From: Burkholderia cepacia
GTDB lineage: Bacteria; Pseudomonadota; Gammaproteobacteria; Burkholderiales; Burkholderiaceae
NCBI RefSeq assembly: GCF_029962485.1
Contig: NZ_CP073637.1
Span: forward strand, 1,922,001-1,986,000
DNA length: 64,000 nt
Direction of reading: 5' to 3'
Under the pieces are notes generated by a model that saw only the letters and a program-made list of their open reading frames with translations, had not been told where the DNA came from and searched no databases. The stretch's first letter is position 1. Each line of letters opens with the position of its first letter. Positions 44,600 to 53,930 of this stretch are shown one piece after another. Both the position numbers and the translations under genes were made by a program.

Positions 44600-45361
44600 T
44601 TGAGCATCCTGACCAAAATCGAGGGCGGATATCTTCAGGTACTGCGCGTGATCGTGCTGTTGTTCGCGACCGCGGTGCTGATCGGCGGGGTCATTTTCGG
44701 CGCGGTCGCACTCGACGCGCGCCTGTCGAAGCCGCAGAAAGTCGAATCGGCCATCCAGGTCGATCCTGCATCGTTCGCGTGGGAGAACGACGCACCCGCC
44801 AAGGCCACGCCGGCCGCCGCCGGCGCCGCGGCCAAGGACGACGGCGCGTCGCCCGCGCTGCGCCTGTCGACGCAGTTGTCAGCCATCGTGCAGAAGCACG
44901 GCCGCGCGGCCCTGTCGCCCGATTACGCGGTCGACCGCGACGCGTACGAGCCGTCGTTCCAGCGCGTGCTCGGCGACGACGACCATCCGGATATCGGCTA
45001 CTTCGAGCAGCAGATCGCGTATCTCGACAAGGTGCTGTCGCGCGCGGACGTCGCGGCCGGCGTGAAGAAGAAGGTCAACGCGCACGGCGACGAGTATGCG
45101 CGCGAGCAGGCGTACACCGATGTGGTGTCGGCCGTCATCCGCGATTTCTCCGAGCGCTACGACGCACGCCGCACCGCGATCGAGAACGAGAAGAAGGCCG
45201 CGGAAGACACGGCCGCCGAGAACGGCCAGACCGCGCGCTACGCCGGCGCCGCCGCACTCGTCGCGCTGTATTCGTTCGTGTCGCTCGCGGTGCTGATCAT
45301 CCTGATCCGCGTCGAGCGCAGCATCCGCTCGATCGCGCGCGCCACGCACACGCCGAGCTGA
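44600..45361 (+). CDS. Membrane protein of unknown function, TTG start
   Basis: A 253-residue protein. One membrane helix near the N-terminus (about 15-37, [20 protein letters not shown] in part) and one near the C-terminus (about 212-235) enclose a mostly helical, Glu/Lys/Ala-rich middle. The start is TTG with an AAAGGAG box six bases upstream; no ATG or GTG in frame has one. A high content of charged residues in the middle suggests a coiled coil. Uncharacterised, with no informative neighbours. Confidence 0.6.
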   Translation: MSILTKIEGGYLQVLRVIVLLFATAVLIGGVIFGAVALDARLSKPQKVESAIQVDPASFAWENDAPAKATPAAAGAAAKDDGASPALRLSTQLSAIVQKHGRAALSPDYAVDRDAYEPSFQRVLGDDDHPDIGYFEQQIAYLDKVLSRADVAAGVKKKVNAHGDEYAREQAYTDVVSAVIRDFSERYDARRTAIENEKKAAEDTAAENGQTARYAGAAALVALYSFVSLAVLIILIRVERSIRSIARATHTPS

Positions 45362-45658
45362 ACGCCACGCGTCGGCAGCCCGCCCGTCGGGCTGCGGCGG
45401 GCCCGGCAACGGGCCCGCTTCGCGGCGAACGCGGCCGCTCTAGGCCGCCCGTTCCCCCGCTTTCGCGCACTTTCCTTTCCCGCCACACCTTCCCTCCGCC
45501 GCCGGCCGTGAACGCACGCGCCGCGTCCGTCTCGCCGCCGCCACGTCAGCATCCGCCCGGGTGCGCGGGCAGGCCCGCATCGTGCTATGTTTTTATTATC
45601 GGCACCGGCCCATTGCAACCGGCGCCGCCCGGAATCGACGCATTTCGTGAGCGCTGCC

Positions 45659-46024
45659 ATGACCGACGCATCCCATACCCTCGGCTCGCAAGACCGCCTG
45701 GAGCTGCTTTGCTGGCTCACCTGCGGCAACCTCGGCGCGTTTTACCTCAACGAATCGTGGCCGGACGCCTCGTTCCAGGTCCAGGCCGCGCACCGCTGGC
45801 TCGACCGCCATCACCGCCAGGCCGACTGGCTCGCGGTTGCCAAGCTCGCGGCGCTCGCGCAGGACATCGCGAAACGGCATGCCGGATTCGTCGATGCGTC
45901 GTGGGCGCGCGACGCAGTCGAGGAAATCGTCGATACCGACGATCTCGACTACCGCGCGAAACTCGTGCAATGGGTGTACGAAGACTGCTGCAAGGCGCTC
46001 GCGGACAAGCGGCTGGCCGATTGA
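45659..46024 (+). CDS. Hypothetical helical protein
   Basis: A 121-residue soluble protein rich in Trp and His (HRWLDRHHRQADWLAVAKL) with a CWLTCGNLGAFYLNESW segment. The acidic run VEEIVDTDDLDY precedes a cysteine pair (VYEDCCKAL). No family recognised. The ATG start lacks a strong ribosome binding site; a GTG four codons earlier is possible. Confidence 0.55.
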   Translation: MTDASHTLGSQDRLELLCWLTCGNLGAFYLNESWPDASFQVQAAHRWLDRHHRQADWLAVAKLAALAQDIAKRHAGFVDASWARDAVEEIVDTDDLDYRAKLVQWVYEDCCKALADKRLAD

Positions 46025-46177
46025 GCCGCCTGCGGCGCCGCGTGCGCGCGGCCACGGCATCGCATTGCGCGACGGCCTTTCCGCCGCTTCGGACGTAACA
46101 GTCCGAATAGCTGACGGAGTACGGCGCACGCGCACCGCCCCCTCCGATACTGGCACACGCGAGGCGTGCCGTTGTGC

Positions 46178-46657
46178 TTACAGCAGCGACTTCGCCTGCG
46201 TCAGCACCTTGTCGCAAATCTGCTTGGTCACCTGCTGCTTCAGGCCGCCGCCGCTCAGATCGAGCTTGCTGCCGCCGCCGGCGTCGAGGATCCCGCTTGC
46301 GCCGCTCGTATAGCCGCTGTCCGACGACGCATTGCCGCCGAGCTTGCCCATCAGCGCGTCCTTCACCGACGCTGCGCCGCCACCGGACGCACCGCCGAGA
46401 TAATTGTTCTGGATGCAGAACTGCAGCAGGCCCGCGACGTTGCCGGTGCTGCCCGGCGTCAGCGACGCACCGCCGCCGCCCGTCAGCGCGCCGCCGAGGC
46501 CGCCGAGGTTGCCGAGCGCACCGCCCGCACTGCCGCCCGAATCGCCGCCGCCGACCTGTTTCAGGACATCGCCAAGCTGCGCATGGGCCACCGAAAACGG
46601 TGCGAGCAATCCGATCAACGCGCCGGCAACGGTCGCGCGGTATAGACGTGCATTCAT
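46178..46657 (-). CDS. DUF2501 (YjjA-like) exported protein
   Basis: A 159-residue secreted protein. The signal peptide (1-26) ends VAHA. The mature part is Gly/Ser/Ala-rich with a central low-complexity Gly-Gly region and conserved QFCIQNNYL and KQICDKVLTQAKSLL segments, the DUF2501 hallmark (two Cys). A GGGAGG box precedes the ATG. Function unknown; E. coli YjjA is likewise uncharacterised. Confidence 0.82.
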   Translation of the reverse strand: MNARLYRATVAGALIGLLAPFSVAHAQLGDVLKQVGGGDSGGSAGGALGNLGGLGGALTGGGGASLTPGSTGNVAGLLQFCIQNNYLGGASGGGAASVKDALMGKLGGNASSDSGYTSGASGILDAGGGSKLDLSGGGLKQQVTKQICDKVLTQAKSLL

Positions 46658-46954
46658 GTGAAGCCTCCCGGTTGTGACTGCGTGAGTACCGCGAATCGAA
46701 TCCAAGGATACTCAATCAACCCGTACATGACAGCCTTCATGCACGGTCTGAAACGTCAGGCATCGTGATATCGCGGCGATTTGACAATGCTTGACGGCGT
46801 GCCGGCCGGCATCGCAGGCGCGACACGCGATCGAATGCGGGCGCGGTCGATCGCCATTCCGGATCGCCTGTGCGCATGAAGCGTCATAGAATCGTCGTCG
46901 CCGGCCGTTTGGCCCCTCCGGCCCGATCTCAACCTCGACCATGAAGGTGCTCGC

Positions 46955-47494
46955 GTGGCGCTCGCCCATCGAATTCTGCTGATCGCCGGCGCATCGGCTG
47001 CGCTGCTCGCCGGTTCCGGCGCTGCCGGTGCGGCACCCGCATCGGCATGCCCGTCGCCTTCGTTCGACCGTTATCCGGCACCGGCCGCCGGCGCGCCGCG
47101 CAAGCCCGCCGCATCGCCCCGGTTGACCAGCAAGGAAGCGCGCCTGTACCGCACCGTGATTCGCGACGAATTCACGCAACCGGCCAATTTTGCCGGTCAC
47201 TATCGCGTGGCGATCTGGGGTTGCGGAACGGATTGCCGGAATTTCGCGATCGTCGACAAGGTCACGGGCGCGACGTACACGATGCCGGGCGTGACAGCCA
47301 TCTCGGGCGTGATGGGCAACGACGACGAGCGCGTCGATTTCCGCGCCGGCAGCACGCTGCTGATCATCGCCGGCTGCTTCAACGACGAATGCGACGACAA
47401 CCACGCGAAGGCGGCCCGGTTCTTCTACGAATGGACCGGCACGCGCTTGCATCCGGTCGGCACCTGTCCGCTGGCCATCGAGCCCATTCAGTAG
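46955..47494 (+). CDS. Exported cysteine-rich protein of unknown function
   Basis: A 179-residue protein starting with GTG. The signal peptide (1-26) ends GAAGAA. The mature part contains several cysteines (IWGCGTDCRNFAIVD and AGCFNDECDDNH) spaced like disulfide pairs, with a repetitive beta pattern. It may be a small periplasmic binding or inhibitor protein. The downstream NodB gene begins 58 bases later. Confidence 0.6.
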   Translation: MALAHRILLIAGASAALLAGSGAAGAAPASACPSPSFDRYPAPAAGAPRKPAASPRLTSKEARLYRTVIRDEFTQPANFAGHYRVAIWGCGTDCRNFAIVDKVTGATYTMPGVTAISGVMGNDDERVDFRAGSTLLIIAGCFNDECDDNHAKAARFFYEWTGTRLHPVGTCPLAIEPIQ

Positions 47495-47552
47495 CCGACA
47501 CGACTTGCGCTATCGTTCCTCCGGTACACCTTTGACGGCACGCCCGCCCGCG

Positions 47553-48128
47553 ATGTCCATTCACCTCAGCTTCGACGACGGTCCAGGCCCGTCGACCCCT
47601 CCGTTGCTCGACGTCCTGCGCGACGCATCGTGCAAGGCAACTTTCTTCCTGCTCGGTAAAAATCTGGCGGGCGCACTCGACGTCGCCGCGAGCATGGCGC
47701 GCGAAGGCCACCGGCTCGGCAATCACACCCATTCGCACGCAAGGCCGGGCGCACTGGCGCACGACGCACTGATCGACGAGATCGAAGCGACCGACGCACT
47801 GATCCGCGATGCCTATAGGGCGGCCGGTGTTACCGCGCCGGACGCGATCCCGCTGCGTCTTCCGTACGGGCTGATGCCGCAGGACGATCGCGCCGGCGTG
47901 CTTGCGCGCCTGCGACGCGAACACACGGGCTGGACCGCGATACTCGACGACTGGCAGCGACCGGCACCGTCGCCGCAGGCGCTGTTCGACGCGATGTGCG
48001 CGCATGTCGACGCCAGCACAGCGCAGCATCGCGATGTACTGTTCTGCATGCACGACGGGTCGCGACATGGCGAAGCGCGGCCCAACACGGTCGAAGCCGT
48101 CCGCCTGTTCCTGAATCGGCGGGACTGA
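47553..48128 (+). CDS. NodB-type polysaccharide deacetylase
   Basis: A 191-residue carbohydrate esterase 4 protein without a signal peptide. The NodB catalytic motifs are present: SFDDGPG with the base Asp (residues 6-12), HTHSH with metal-binding histidines near residue 59, the RLPYGLM Arg motif near 107 and the late FCMHDGS motif. It may deacetylate a cytoplasmic or peptidoglycan-type sugar substrate. It sits next to the biosynthetic locus but on the opposite strand to its phosphotransferase. Confidence 0.82.
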   Translation: MSIHLSFDDGPGPSTPPLLDVLRDASCKATFFLLGKNLAGALDVAASMAREGHRLGNHTHSHARPGALAHDALIDEIEATDALIRDAYRAAGVTAPDAIPLRLPYGLMPQDDRAGVLARLRREHTGWTAILDDWQRPAPSPQALFDAMCAHVDASTAQHRDVLFCMHDGSRHGEARPNTVEAVRLFLNRRD

Positions 48129-48140
48129 CGCAACGGCCGG

Positions 48141-49106
48141 TCAGCTTCCCGGCGCCGCATTGTCCAGCAACTGTCGCCAGCCACCGAGGAATCCGATGCC
48201 GGGCCCCGGCATCCACAAGCCGCGCTGCGCCGCCTCCAGATGAATCAGCGTCTGGTCGGCGCAGAACAGCATCATCAACGCATCGCGATTGGCACGCATC
48301 CAGTCCGGCACACCATCGGCTCGCGTCCGTGCATAGGTGAGCAAGCCAGCCTCCCATCGCTGCGCGTTGAACACGAAACGATCGTCCCGGCCCGCGTCGC
48401 GCGACAGTGCGAACAGCGCAAACGCCGCCTCGAGCCACTGCACGCCCTGCCCGGCATCGTCGAAATCCAGCACGCCGTTCACCGCAGGCCCGACATACAG
48501 CAGGTTGCCCGCGTGATAGTCGCCGTGCAGCCAATGCACGGGCCCCGTCAGCCAGTGCGCGGCAGCGGCGAGATGCGCGCCGATCCGCCGGATCACCGTG
48601 TCGTAATCGCCGCTCAAGTCGCCCGGCAGCACCGGCATCGCGCGTACCGCCACGCGCGCATGACGCGCCGACAGCCACGCCAGCGGCGTCGATTCGCTTA
48701 CGGGTACCGCGGCCAGTGCCGCATGCAGGTGCGCGAGCGCGCGCATCGCATCGATCGCACCGGCGTGCGCGTCATTCGGCAGGCCGGGGTGACCGTCGAT
48801 ATGCTCGAACAGGTGCAGCCAGCTTCCATCGTCGATCTGCACACCGGATTGCGCATCGACGGTCGGCCGCAGCCGCGGCAGCGCGGGCAATGCCGGCGCT
48901 GTACGCGTATCACCGAGATGACCGAGTATCGACGCCTCGCGATGCACCTGCTCGACCGGCTTGCCGGACCATGACACGCGCAGCACCGCGCGCCCCGCAT
49001 CGCACTCGACGAGATACGTTTTGTTAGTATGGCCCGATGCCAGCGCCTGCACGCGTGCCGGCACGATGTTCCAGTACCGGCGAAGCCACGGTTCCAGCGT
49101 TTTCAC
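48141..49106 (-). CDS. APH-type phosphotransferase (biosynthetic locus)
   Basis: A 321-residue kinase of the aminoglycoside-phosphotransferase/choline-kinase fold. The ATP region has VLRVSWSGKP with the Lys. The catalytic loop is LHGDYHAGNLLY and the metal motif is LDFDDAGQG. Start choice: a GTG at 49106 has an AGGAG box, but an ATG at 49133 is possible and its bases overlap the CmcI-type start on the other strand. Substrate unknown; such kinases phosphorylate sugars, alcohols or antibiotics. It pairs with a second kinase gene at 52935-53930. Confidence 0.8.
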   Translation of the reverse strand: MKTLEPWLRRYWNIVPARVQALASGHTNKTYLVECDAGRAVLRVSWSGKPVEQVHREASILGHLGDTRTAPALPALPRLRPTVDAQSGVQIDDGSWLHLFEHIDGHPGLPNDAHAGAIDAMRALAHLHAALAAVPVSESTPLAWLSARHARVAVRAMPVLPGDLSGDYDTVIRRIGAHLAAAAHWLTGPVHWLHGDYHAGNLLYVGPAVNGVLDFDDAGQGVQWLEAAFALFALSRDAGRDDRFVFNAQRWEAGLLTYARTRADGVPDWMRANRDALMMLFCADQTLIHLEAAQRGLWMPGPGIGFLGGWRQLLDNAAPGS

Positions 49107-49131
49107 GTCACTCCTACTCGTTGCATTGACC

Positions 49132-49821
49132 ATGTCAGAGCGTCCTTCGGCCCGCATGCGGGACATCAATATCGAATGGCTCACGCGCGCCGCCGAATTC
49201 GACCATCTGTTCCAGACGCGCTGGCTCGGCGAGCGCTTCTTCCATCTGCCCGGCGACATGCTCGCGCTCCAGGAGCTGATCTGGCGCGAGCGCCCCGACT
49301 GCATCGTGCAGACCGGCATCGCGGCGGGCGGCGGCGTCGTGTTCTCCGCGTCGATGCTGGAACTGGCCGGCGAGCACGGCCGCGTGATCGCGATCGAGCC
49401 GCGCCTGCGCGACGACGTCAGGCAGCGCCTGCAATCGCACCGGCTCGCCCATCGCATGACGCTGATCGAAGGCGAATCGTGCGCAGCCGACACGCTCGCG
49501 TCGGTACGCGCGCAGATCGGCGACGGCGCACGCGTGATGGCGATCCTCGACCTCACGCATACACACGCACACGTGCTGCGCGAACTCGAATGCTATGCGC
49601 CACTCGTGACGGCCGGTAGCTACGCGATCGTGATGGATACGATCATGGAGTATCTGCCCGAGTCGATGTTCGACGGCAAACCGTACGGCCGAGGCAACAA
49701 CCCGGCCACGGCCGCGCGTGAATTTCTCGCGCGCGACGACCGGTTCGAAGTCGACTCCGACATCGAGGACCGCGTGCTCATGACGCTGTCGCCAGGCGGT
49801 TTCCTGAAGCGAGTGCGCTGA
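49132..49821 (+). CDS. CmcI-type SAM-dependent methyltransferase
   Basis: A 229-residue protein of the CmcI/rhamnosyl O-methyltransferase family. The SAM loop is VQTGIAAGGG near residue 60, with VIAIEPRLR as the acidic ribose-binding strand and LDLTHTHAHVLREL as the metal/acid motif. Family members methylate sugar or cephem hydroxyls. It is the only rightward gene of the locus; its 3' end overlaps the glycosyltransferase gene on the opposite strand by 44 bases. The start at 49132 is tentative. Confidence 0.78.
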   Translation: MSERPSARMRDINIEWLTRAAEFDHLFQTRWLGERFFHLPGDMLALQELIWRERPDCIVQTGIAAGGGVVFSASMLELAGEHGRVIAIEPRLRDDVRQRLQSHRLAHRMTLIEGESCAADTLASVRAQIGDGARVMAILDLTHTHAHVLRELECYAPLVTAGSYAIVMDTIMEYLPESMFDGKPYGRGNNPATAAREFLARDDRFEVDSDIEDRVLMTLSPGGFLKRVR

Positions 49822-50983
49822 TCAGGCGCGCAGCCTCCGCCGAGCCGTCGCGCACGTAGCTGTCGCGGATGCGTGCCGCGTGCTCGCGCAGCGAACCGGG
49901 ACGCAACAGGCGCTCGAGCGCCTCGGCGATATCCACAACGCCGGCCTGCTGCAGATCGAGCACGCACCCCGCGCCGGCCCGCTCGACGAAGTGCGCCGAA
50001 TGGAACTGGTCGTTACAGAACGGCGACAGCAGCATCGGCACGCCGCACGCGAGCGATTCCATTACTGAATTCGCGCCGCCGTGACTGACGAATGCATGCG
50101 TGCGTTGCAGCAGCGCCAGTTGCGGCGCATAACGCACCGCGATCACGCGCTCGTCAGCGGCCGGCAGCAGATCCGAATCGACCAGTTCACCCACCGACAG
50201 CACCAGTTGCGCCGACGTCGCCCGCGTCGCGTCGATGACCTTCGCGAACAGGTCCGGATGGTAGTAAAGCTGGCTGCCCAGCGACATGTAGACGAGCGGG
50301 CGATCGGCGTCGATGCGCTCCCACGGAAACGCCGTCTCGTCGCCGCGCGGGCCCGACGGCATCGCAGGGCCGACCAGTTCGACACCTGGCGGCGGCGCAC
50401 CGACCAGCGCGTCGGTCGTGAACGCGAGCGTGAGGTGCGGCGACAGGACATCGCAACCGCGAAAGCGCGCGTCGAGCCCGTAGCGCGCGAACAGGTTCGC
50501 GCGTTCCGGCGCGAGCCATCGCACCGTGCGCAGCAGTTCCGAATCGAGATCGTCCGGCAGCACCGGATTCAGCGAATTCGACATCGACACCCACGGCAAG
50601 CCTTCCAGCTCGGCGGCAATCGCTGCCGCATAAAGCAGCGGATCGATCACGACCACGTCAGGTCGCCAGTCGCGCAGCACCGCGCGGATGCCGTCCACCT
50701 GCGACGGCGCAAGATCGATCAGCAGCGTGCGGATCCAGTGCCGCAGCCAGCCGGCATCGCGAATGTTCGCGGCGAAGCTCGCGCCGCGCGACAGGTCGTG
50801 GCGCTCGGGTGTCTCGCGCGGCCCGACGAACACGATGCCGCCGGCGCCATCGAGCTGTTCGCTGATGTCGGCCGGCGCGTAGAACGCGACGTCGCAGCCG
50901 GCGGCGCGCAGGTGCTGGGCCGGACCGATGCATGGGTTGACGTGGCCTTTCTCGGGCACCACGCAGAACAGGATGCGTTTCAT
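49778..50983 (-). CDS. GT1-family glycosyltransferase (MGT/UGT type)
   Basis: A 401-residue GT-B enzyme. The N-terminal half starts KRILFCVVPEKGHVNPC, typical of macrolide-type glycosyltransferases. The C-terminal donor half has the UGT signature region around APQLALLQRTHAFVSHGGANSVMESLACGVPML (given as key residues His-Gly-Gly). It transfers an activated sugar to a small-molecule acceptor in the cytoplasm. Last gene of the leftward run, seven bases after the asparagine-synthetase-like gene. Confidence 0.85.
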   Translation of the reverse strand: MKRILFCVVPEKGHVNPCIGPAQHLRAAGCDVAFYAPADISEQLDGAGGIVFVGPRETPERHDLSRGASFAANIRDAGWLRHWIRTLLIDLAPSQVDGIRAVLRDWRPDVVVIDPLLYAAAIAAELEGLPWVSMSNSLNPVLPDDLDSELLRTVRWLAPERANLFARYGLDARFRGCDVLSPHLTLAFTTDALVGAPPPGVELVGPAMPSGPRGDETAFPWERIDADRPLVYMSLGSQLYYHPDLFAKVIDATRATSAQLVLSVGELVDSDLLPAADERVIAVRYAPQLALLQRTHAFVSHGGANSVMESLACGVPMLLSPFCNDQFHSAHFVERAGAGCVLDLQQAGVVDIAEALERLLRPGSLREHAARIRDSYVRDGSAEAARLISALASGNRLATAS

Positions 50984-50990
50984 GAGCGAC

Positions 50991-52058
50991 TCAGGTTGGG
51001 CGATGCGCGGCATCGAGGTGAAGGTGCTCGAGATAATCGAGGATCAGTGTCAGCGTCGCCCACAGCACGCGTTCGGTATCGGCCTGCAGCGTGGGGGCGG
51101 CAAGGCCAAGCGTGTCGGCCAGCACATGCGTGCGGTCGCGATCGAGCAGCGCGCCGAGATCCATCGCCGGCGCGAGCCGCCCGCGCTTGGGGCCATGCAC
51201 CAGACGGCCCGGCAGGTTCAGGCGCGCGCCGAGATCGCGCAGGCATTGCTTGTTCGGGTCAGGCGCGATGCTCGTCAGATGCGCGACGACGGCCGCATCG
51301 ACGAACGGCGGATGCAGGTCGACCGACGCCGCATCGAACAACGCGTGGCATAGCGGCAGATAGTTGGCCGACCGGTCACGGCGCAACACCTGATCCGCGC
51401 CGTCGCCGGTAATCGCGACCTCGATGCCGTCCGCGGCCATCGCCTCGGCCAGCAACAGCTTCGCGACCGGATGCAGGTTGAACATCGGTTCCTCGACCGC
51501 ATGGGTCGTTCTCGGCAGCGCCGCGACGAAATCGGCCTCGTTCGCGCGGACGATCTTCACGTTCGCCTGCATCTGCGTGGCCAGTTCGAGCGCCGCGTCG
51601 AGTTCGCAGTAGTCGGGCATGTCGGTCGCGAGAATGTAGGCCGTCACGTGCGGCAGTGCGCCGAGTTCGCGCAGTTGCGCGAGCAACAGCGCCGAATCGA
51701 GCCCGCCGCTCAGCGCCAGTGCGACGCGCTTGCCGCTGTCGAGCGCGCGTTGCAGCGACGCGCGCAGCACGGTGTCCAGATCGGCGTACTGTGGCCGTTC
51801 CGGCGACGGCTGCACCGCCAGCCCTTCCGGCGAACGGATCAGCGCGTGCCCGGGCGGCACCGCAAGCACGTCGCGCAGCACGGTGCGGCCGACGAGACGC
51901 TCGCCGCTCAGGTAGCCCGCGATGGCCGCCGTGTCCGGCGCACCGGCCGGTTGCCCCGCCGCACGCAGCGCGGCGCGAATGCCGGACGCCGACACGCCGC
52001 TGCGCGGATGGTAGTGAAGACGATCGAAACCGAACGGGTCGCGCGTGCCGACGATCAT
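50991..52058 (-). CDS. Asparagine-synthetase-like amidotransferase lacking the front of its glutaminase domain
   Basis: A 355-residue protein. The ATP pyrophosphatase domain has the P-loop SGGLDSALL near residue 117 and the later DGADQVLRRDRS motif. The N-terminal ~110 residues match only the second half of the glutaminase domain (RDPFGFDRLHYH and VPPGHALI); the Cys2-bearing front is missing and no Cys can serve. It should activate a carboxylate by adenylation and use another amine or ammonia. Similar shortened proteins make amides or beta-lactam rings. Its ATG overlaps the radical SAM stop by four bases. Confidence 0.82.
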   Translation of the reverse strand: MIVGTRDPFGFDRLHYHPRSGVSASGIRAALRAAGQPAGAPDTAAIAGYLSGERLVGRTVLRDVLAVPPGHALIRSPEGLAVQPSPERPQYADLDTVLRASLQRALDSGKRVALALSGGLDSALLLAQLRELGALPHVTAYILATDMPDYCELDAALELATQMQANVKIVRANEADFVAALPRTTHAVEEPMFNLHPVAKLLLAEAMAADGIEVAITGDGADQVLRRDRSANYLPLCHALFDAASVDLHPPFVDAAVVAHLTSIAPDPNKQCLRDLGARLNLPGRLVHGPKRGRLAPAMDLGALLDRDRTHVLADTLGLAAPTLQADTERVLWATLTLILDYLEHLHLDAAHRPT

Positions 52059-52933
52059 GGATAACGGGCCTTCAAGGTGTCCACTTCAATGCGTTTCAGG
52101 ATGCGATGCGGCGCCACCGGCGCGCTGCCGCCCTGGCAATGCAGGCACGCTTCGAGCGGCGCCTCGCGTTGCAGATAGGCGAGCATCGCGTCGAGCATGC
52201 CCGCGTCGTCGCGCAGCGGCAGGCCGTCGGCCTGAAAATCCTTCTCGCCCTTGTAGAGCGTATGGAAATGCGCGGGACGCGTGCACGTGTAGAACATGCC
52301 GTCGCGAATCATATGGCAGCGCTCGCGGATCCAGCAATCGTGATAGAGGCGCTGCGCTTCGTCGCGGTCGGTGCCGGGCTGTGCGCGATTCATCGTCGTG
52401 AACACGTCCTGCACCTTCCAGTTCAGGCGCACGTCGAAACGCGCGGCCTGACGCTCGACGTAGGCGACCAGGTCGGACGAAAGCGCCGGCTTCGGATAGC
52501 GCGAGATCGTCAGCGCATCCACCACCTGCCAGAACGCGTCCGGCATCTCGCCGAGCTTCAGCCCGTTCGTCGTGACGGAGATCACGGGTGCGATGCCCGT
52601 CGCGCGCACGCGTTCGACCAGTTCGACGAGCGCCGGATGCAGCAGCGGCTCGCCGCCGACCAGCTTGAACATGCGCGGGCTCAACACCTTCGCAGCCTTG
52701 CGCAGATCAGCCTCGATCGATTCGGGGCTCGCATGCCACTCGGGCAACAGCGGCGACAGCGAGCAGCATTCCGCACAGGTCAGGTTGCAATGATCGACGA
52801 TATGCGCTTCCAGCGAGCGCGTGCGGACGCGACCGTTTTCGACGCGGTAGTCGCGATCGAGCGGCGGCGGGAAGACATGCTGCCGCTCGCCGGACGGTGA
52901 CGGATTCGGGATCGTGTTCGGATTCGCACTCAC
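52055..52933 (-). CDS. Radical SAM enzyme with extra C-terminal cysteines
   Basis: A 292-residue radical SAM protein. The iron-sulfur motif CNLTCAEC (Cys at about 49, 53, 56) is followed by the SAM-binding VGGEPLL. The C-terminal half has further Cys: CWIRERCHM, YTCTRPAHF and CLHCQGG, a pattern like an auxiliary (SPASM/twitch) cluster. It starts at a GTG two bases after the kinase stop, with an AGGAA box. Reaction unknown: dehydrogenation, C-C coupling or epimerisation of a sugar or amino acid are all possible. Confidence 0.82.
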   Translation of the reverse strand: MSANPNTIPNPSPSGERQHVFPPPLDRDYRVENGRVRTRSLEAHIVDHCNLTCAECCSLSPLLPEWHASPESIEADLRKAAKVLSPRMFKLVGGEPLLHPALVELVERVRATGIAPVISVTTNGLKLGEMPDAFWQVVDALTISRYPKPALSSDLVAYVERQAARFDVRLNWKVQDVFTTMNRAQPGTDRDEAQRLYHDCWIRERCHMIRDGMFYTCTRPAHFHTLYKGEKDFQADGLPLRDDAGMLDAMLAYLQREAPLEACLHCQGGSAPVAPHRILKRIEVDTLKARYP

Positions 52934-52934
52934 T

Positions 52935-53930
52935 TCAGGTTCCTGCTTCCGTGCAACGGGAAAAGAAATCGACGAGATGGCCACGCGCGTCCACCATCGC
53001 GGACGCCATCGTCACCGCGCCGCTCAGGTGCGACGCGAAGCGCGACGGATCGTCGAGCCAGCCTTGCACGACCCACAGCTTGAGCGCGTGCTGCAGGCAT
53101 GCGGCATCGACCGCCCACGCGATGCGCGCGGGACTCACCGGCCGTACCCGCTGGTATCCGCGCACGAACGCTGCTGCCAGCTGAGGCGCTTCCAGCGGCA
53201 GATGATTCAGGCACCGCACCAGTTCGTACTCGCGCGGCGCGCCAATCGACGCTTCCCAGTCGAGGATCAGCGGCGGCAGCCTGCCCGTAAACAGATAGTT
53301 GAACTGGTTGTAGTCGTTGTGGATCGGGTGTTGCGGATCGTCGGCGGGAAACGCATCGATGCTGCCGGAATAGTAGCGGTCGAGCATGCGCAGCGCGAGA
53401 TCGACATAGCGGCGCAGGTTCTCGGTGTTGTCGTTCGAGCGTGCGTGATTCAGCGCATCGAGCAAACTGCGCCGCACCGCATCCGCGTCGATCGCGGCCA
53501 GCCGCGCGCGGATCGTGTCGAGCTGCGGCAAACAAAGCTGCTCAAGGCTCAGATGCAACGCCGCCAGGCTCGCACCGAGTGCATCCCATTCGGTCGGTGA
53601 AAACGTATCGTAGGTTCTGAACTGCCCGGCTTCCCAGCGCGTCAACATCGCGTGCGATCCTTGCCCCGTCCACAGCGGCTCGCCGGACGTCGTGCGTTTC
53701 AGCGTCTGTACATGGAATCGGGGATCGCCGTGCGTTTCGAGGTGCGCGAGGACAGCAGCCTCCTTGGTCGCGCGTGCAAGATGTTCGGACGCATAGAGCT
53801 TGACCGCCACACCACCGCCACTGTCAGTCGGCAAATGCCATACGCGATCGCTGACGCGGCGCGGCGCCTCGCTGCGGCCGAGCGCATAGGCATCGCGAAT
53901 CTCGTCGAAGGTAGCGGCGAGCGCGTCCAT
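52935..53930 (-). CDS. APH-type phosphotransferase, second copy
   Basis: A 331-residue aminoglycoside-phosphotransferase-fold protein. The catalytic loop is HNDYNQFNYLF (Asp base, Asn), and the metal motif LILDWEASIGAPREYEL. The N-terminal nucleotide lobe is short (VAVKLYASEHL with the Lys). It abuts the FkbM gene: its ATG directly follows the TGA of the latter. It could install a phosphate on the pathway intermediate or provide self-resistance. Confidence 0.8.
   Translation of the reverse strand: MDALAATFDEIRDAYALGRSEAPRRVSDRVWHLPTDSGGGVAVKLYASEHLARATKEAAVLAHLETHGDPRFHVQTLKRTTSGEPLWTGQGSHAMLTRWEAGQFRTYDTFSPTEWDALGASLAALHLSLEQLCLPQLDTIRARLAAIDADAVRRSLLDALNHARSNDNTENLRRYVDLALRMLDRYYSGSIDAFPADDPQHPIHNDYNQFNYLFTGRLPPLILDWEASIGAPREYELVRCLNHLPLEAPQLAAAFVRGYQRVRPVSPARIAWAVDAACLQHALKLWVVQGWLDDPSRFASHLSGAVTMASAMVDARGHLVDFFSRCTEAGT

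Noticed and set aside
45362..45440. GC-rich hairpins after the 44600-45361 gene as a terminator
   Set aside because: Good stems (CAGCCCG/CGGGCTG and GCGGGCCCG/CGGGCCCGC) are present but no T run follows, so termination is not supported.
50991..52984. Lasso-peptide or other RiPP cluster
   Set aside because: An asparagine-synthetase-like and a radical SAM gene occur, but no leader peptidase, RRE domain or credible precursor peptide was found in or around the run.
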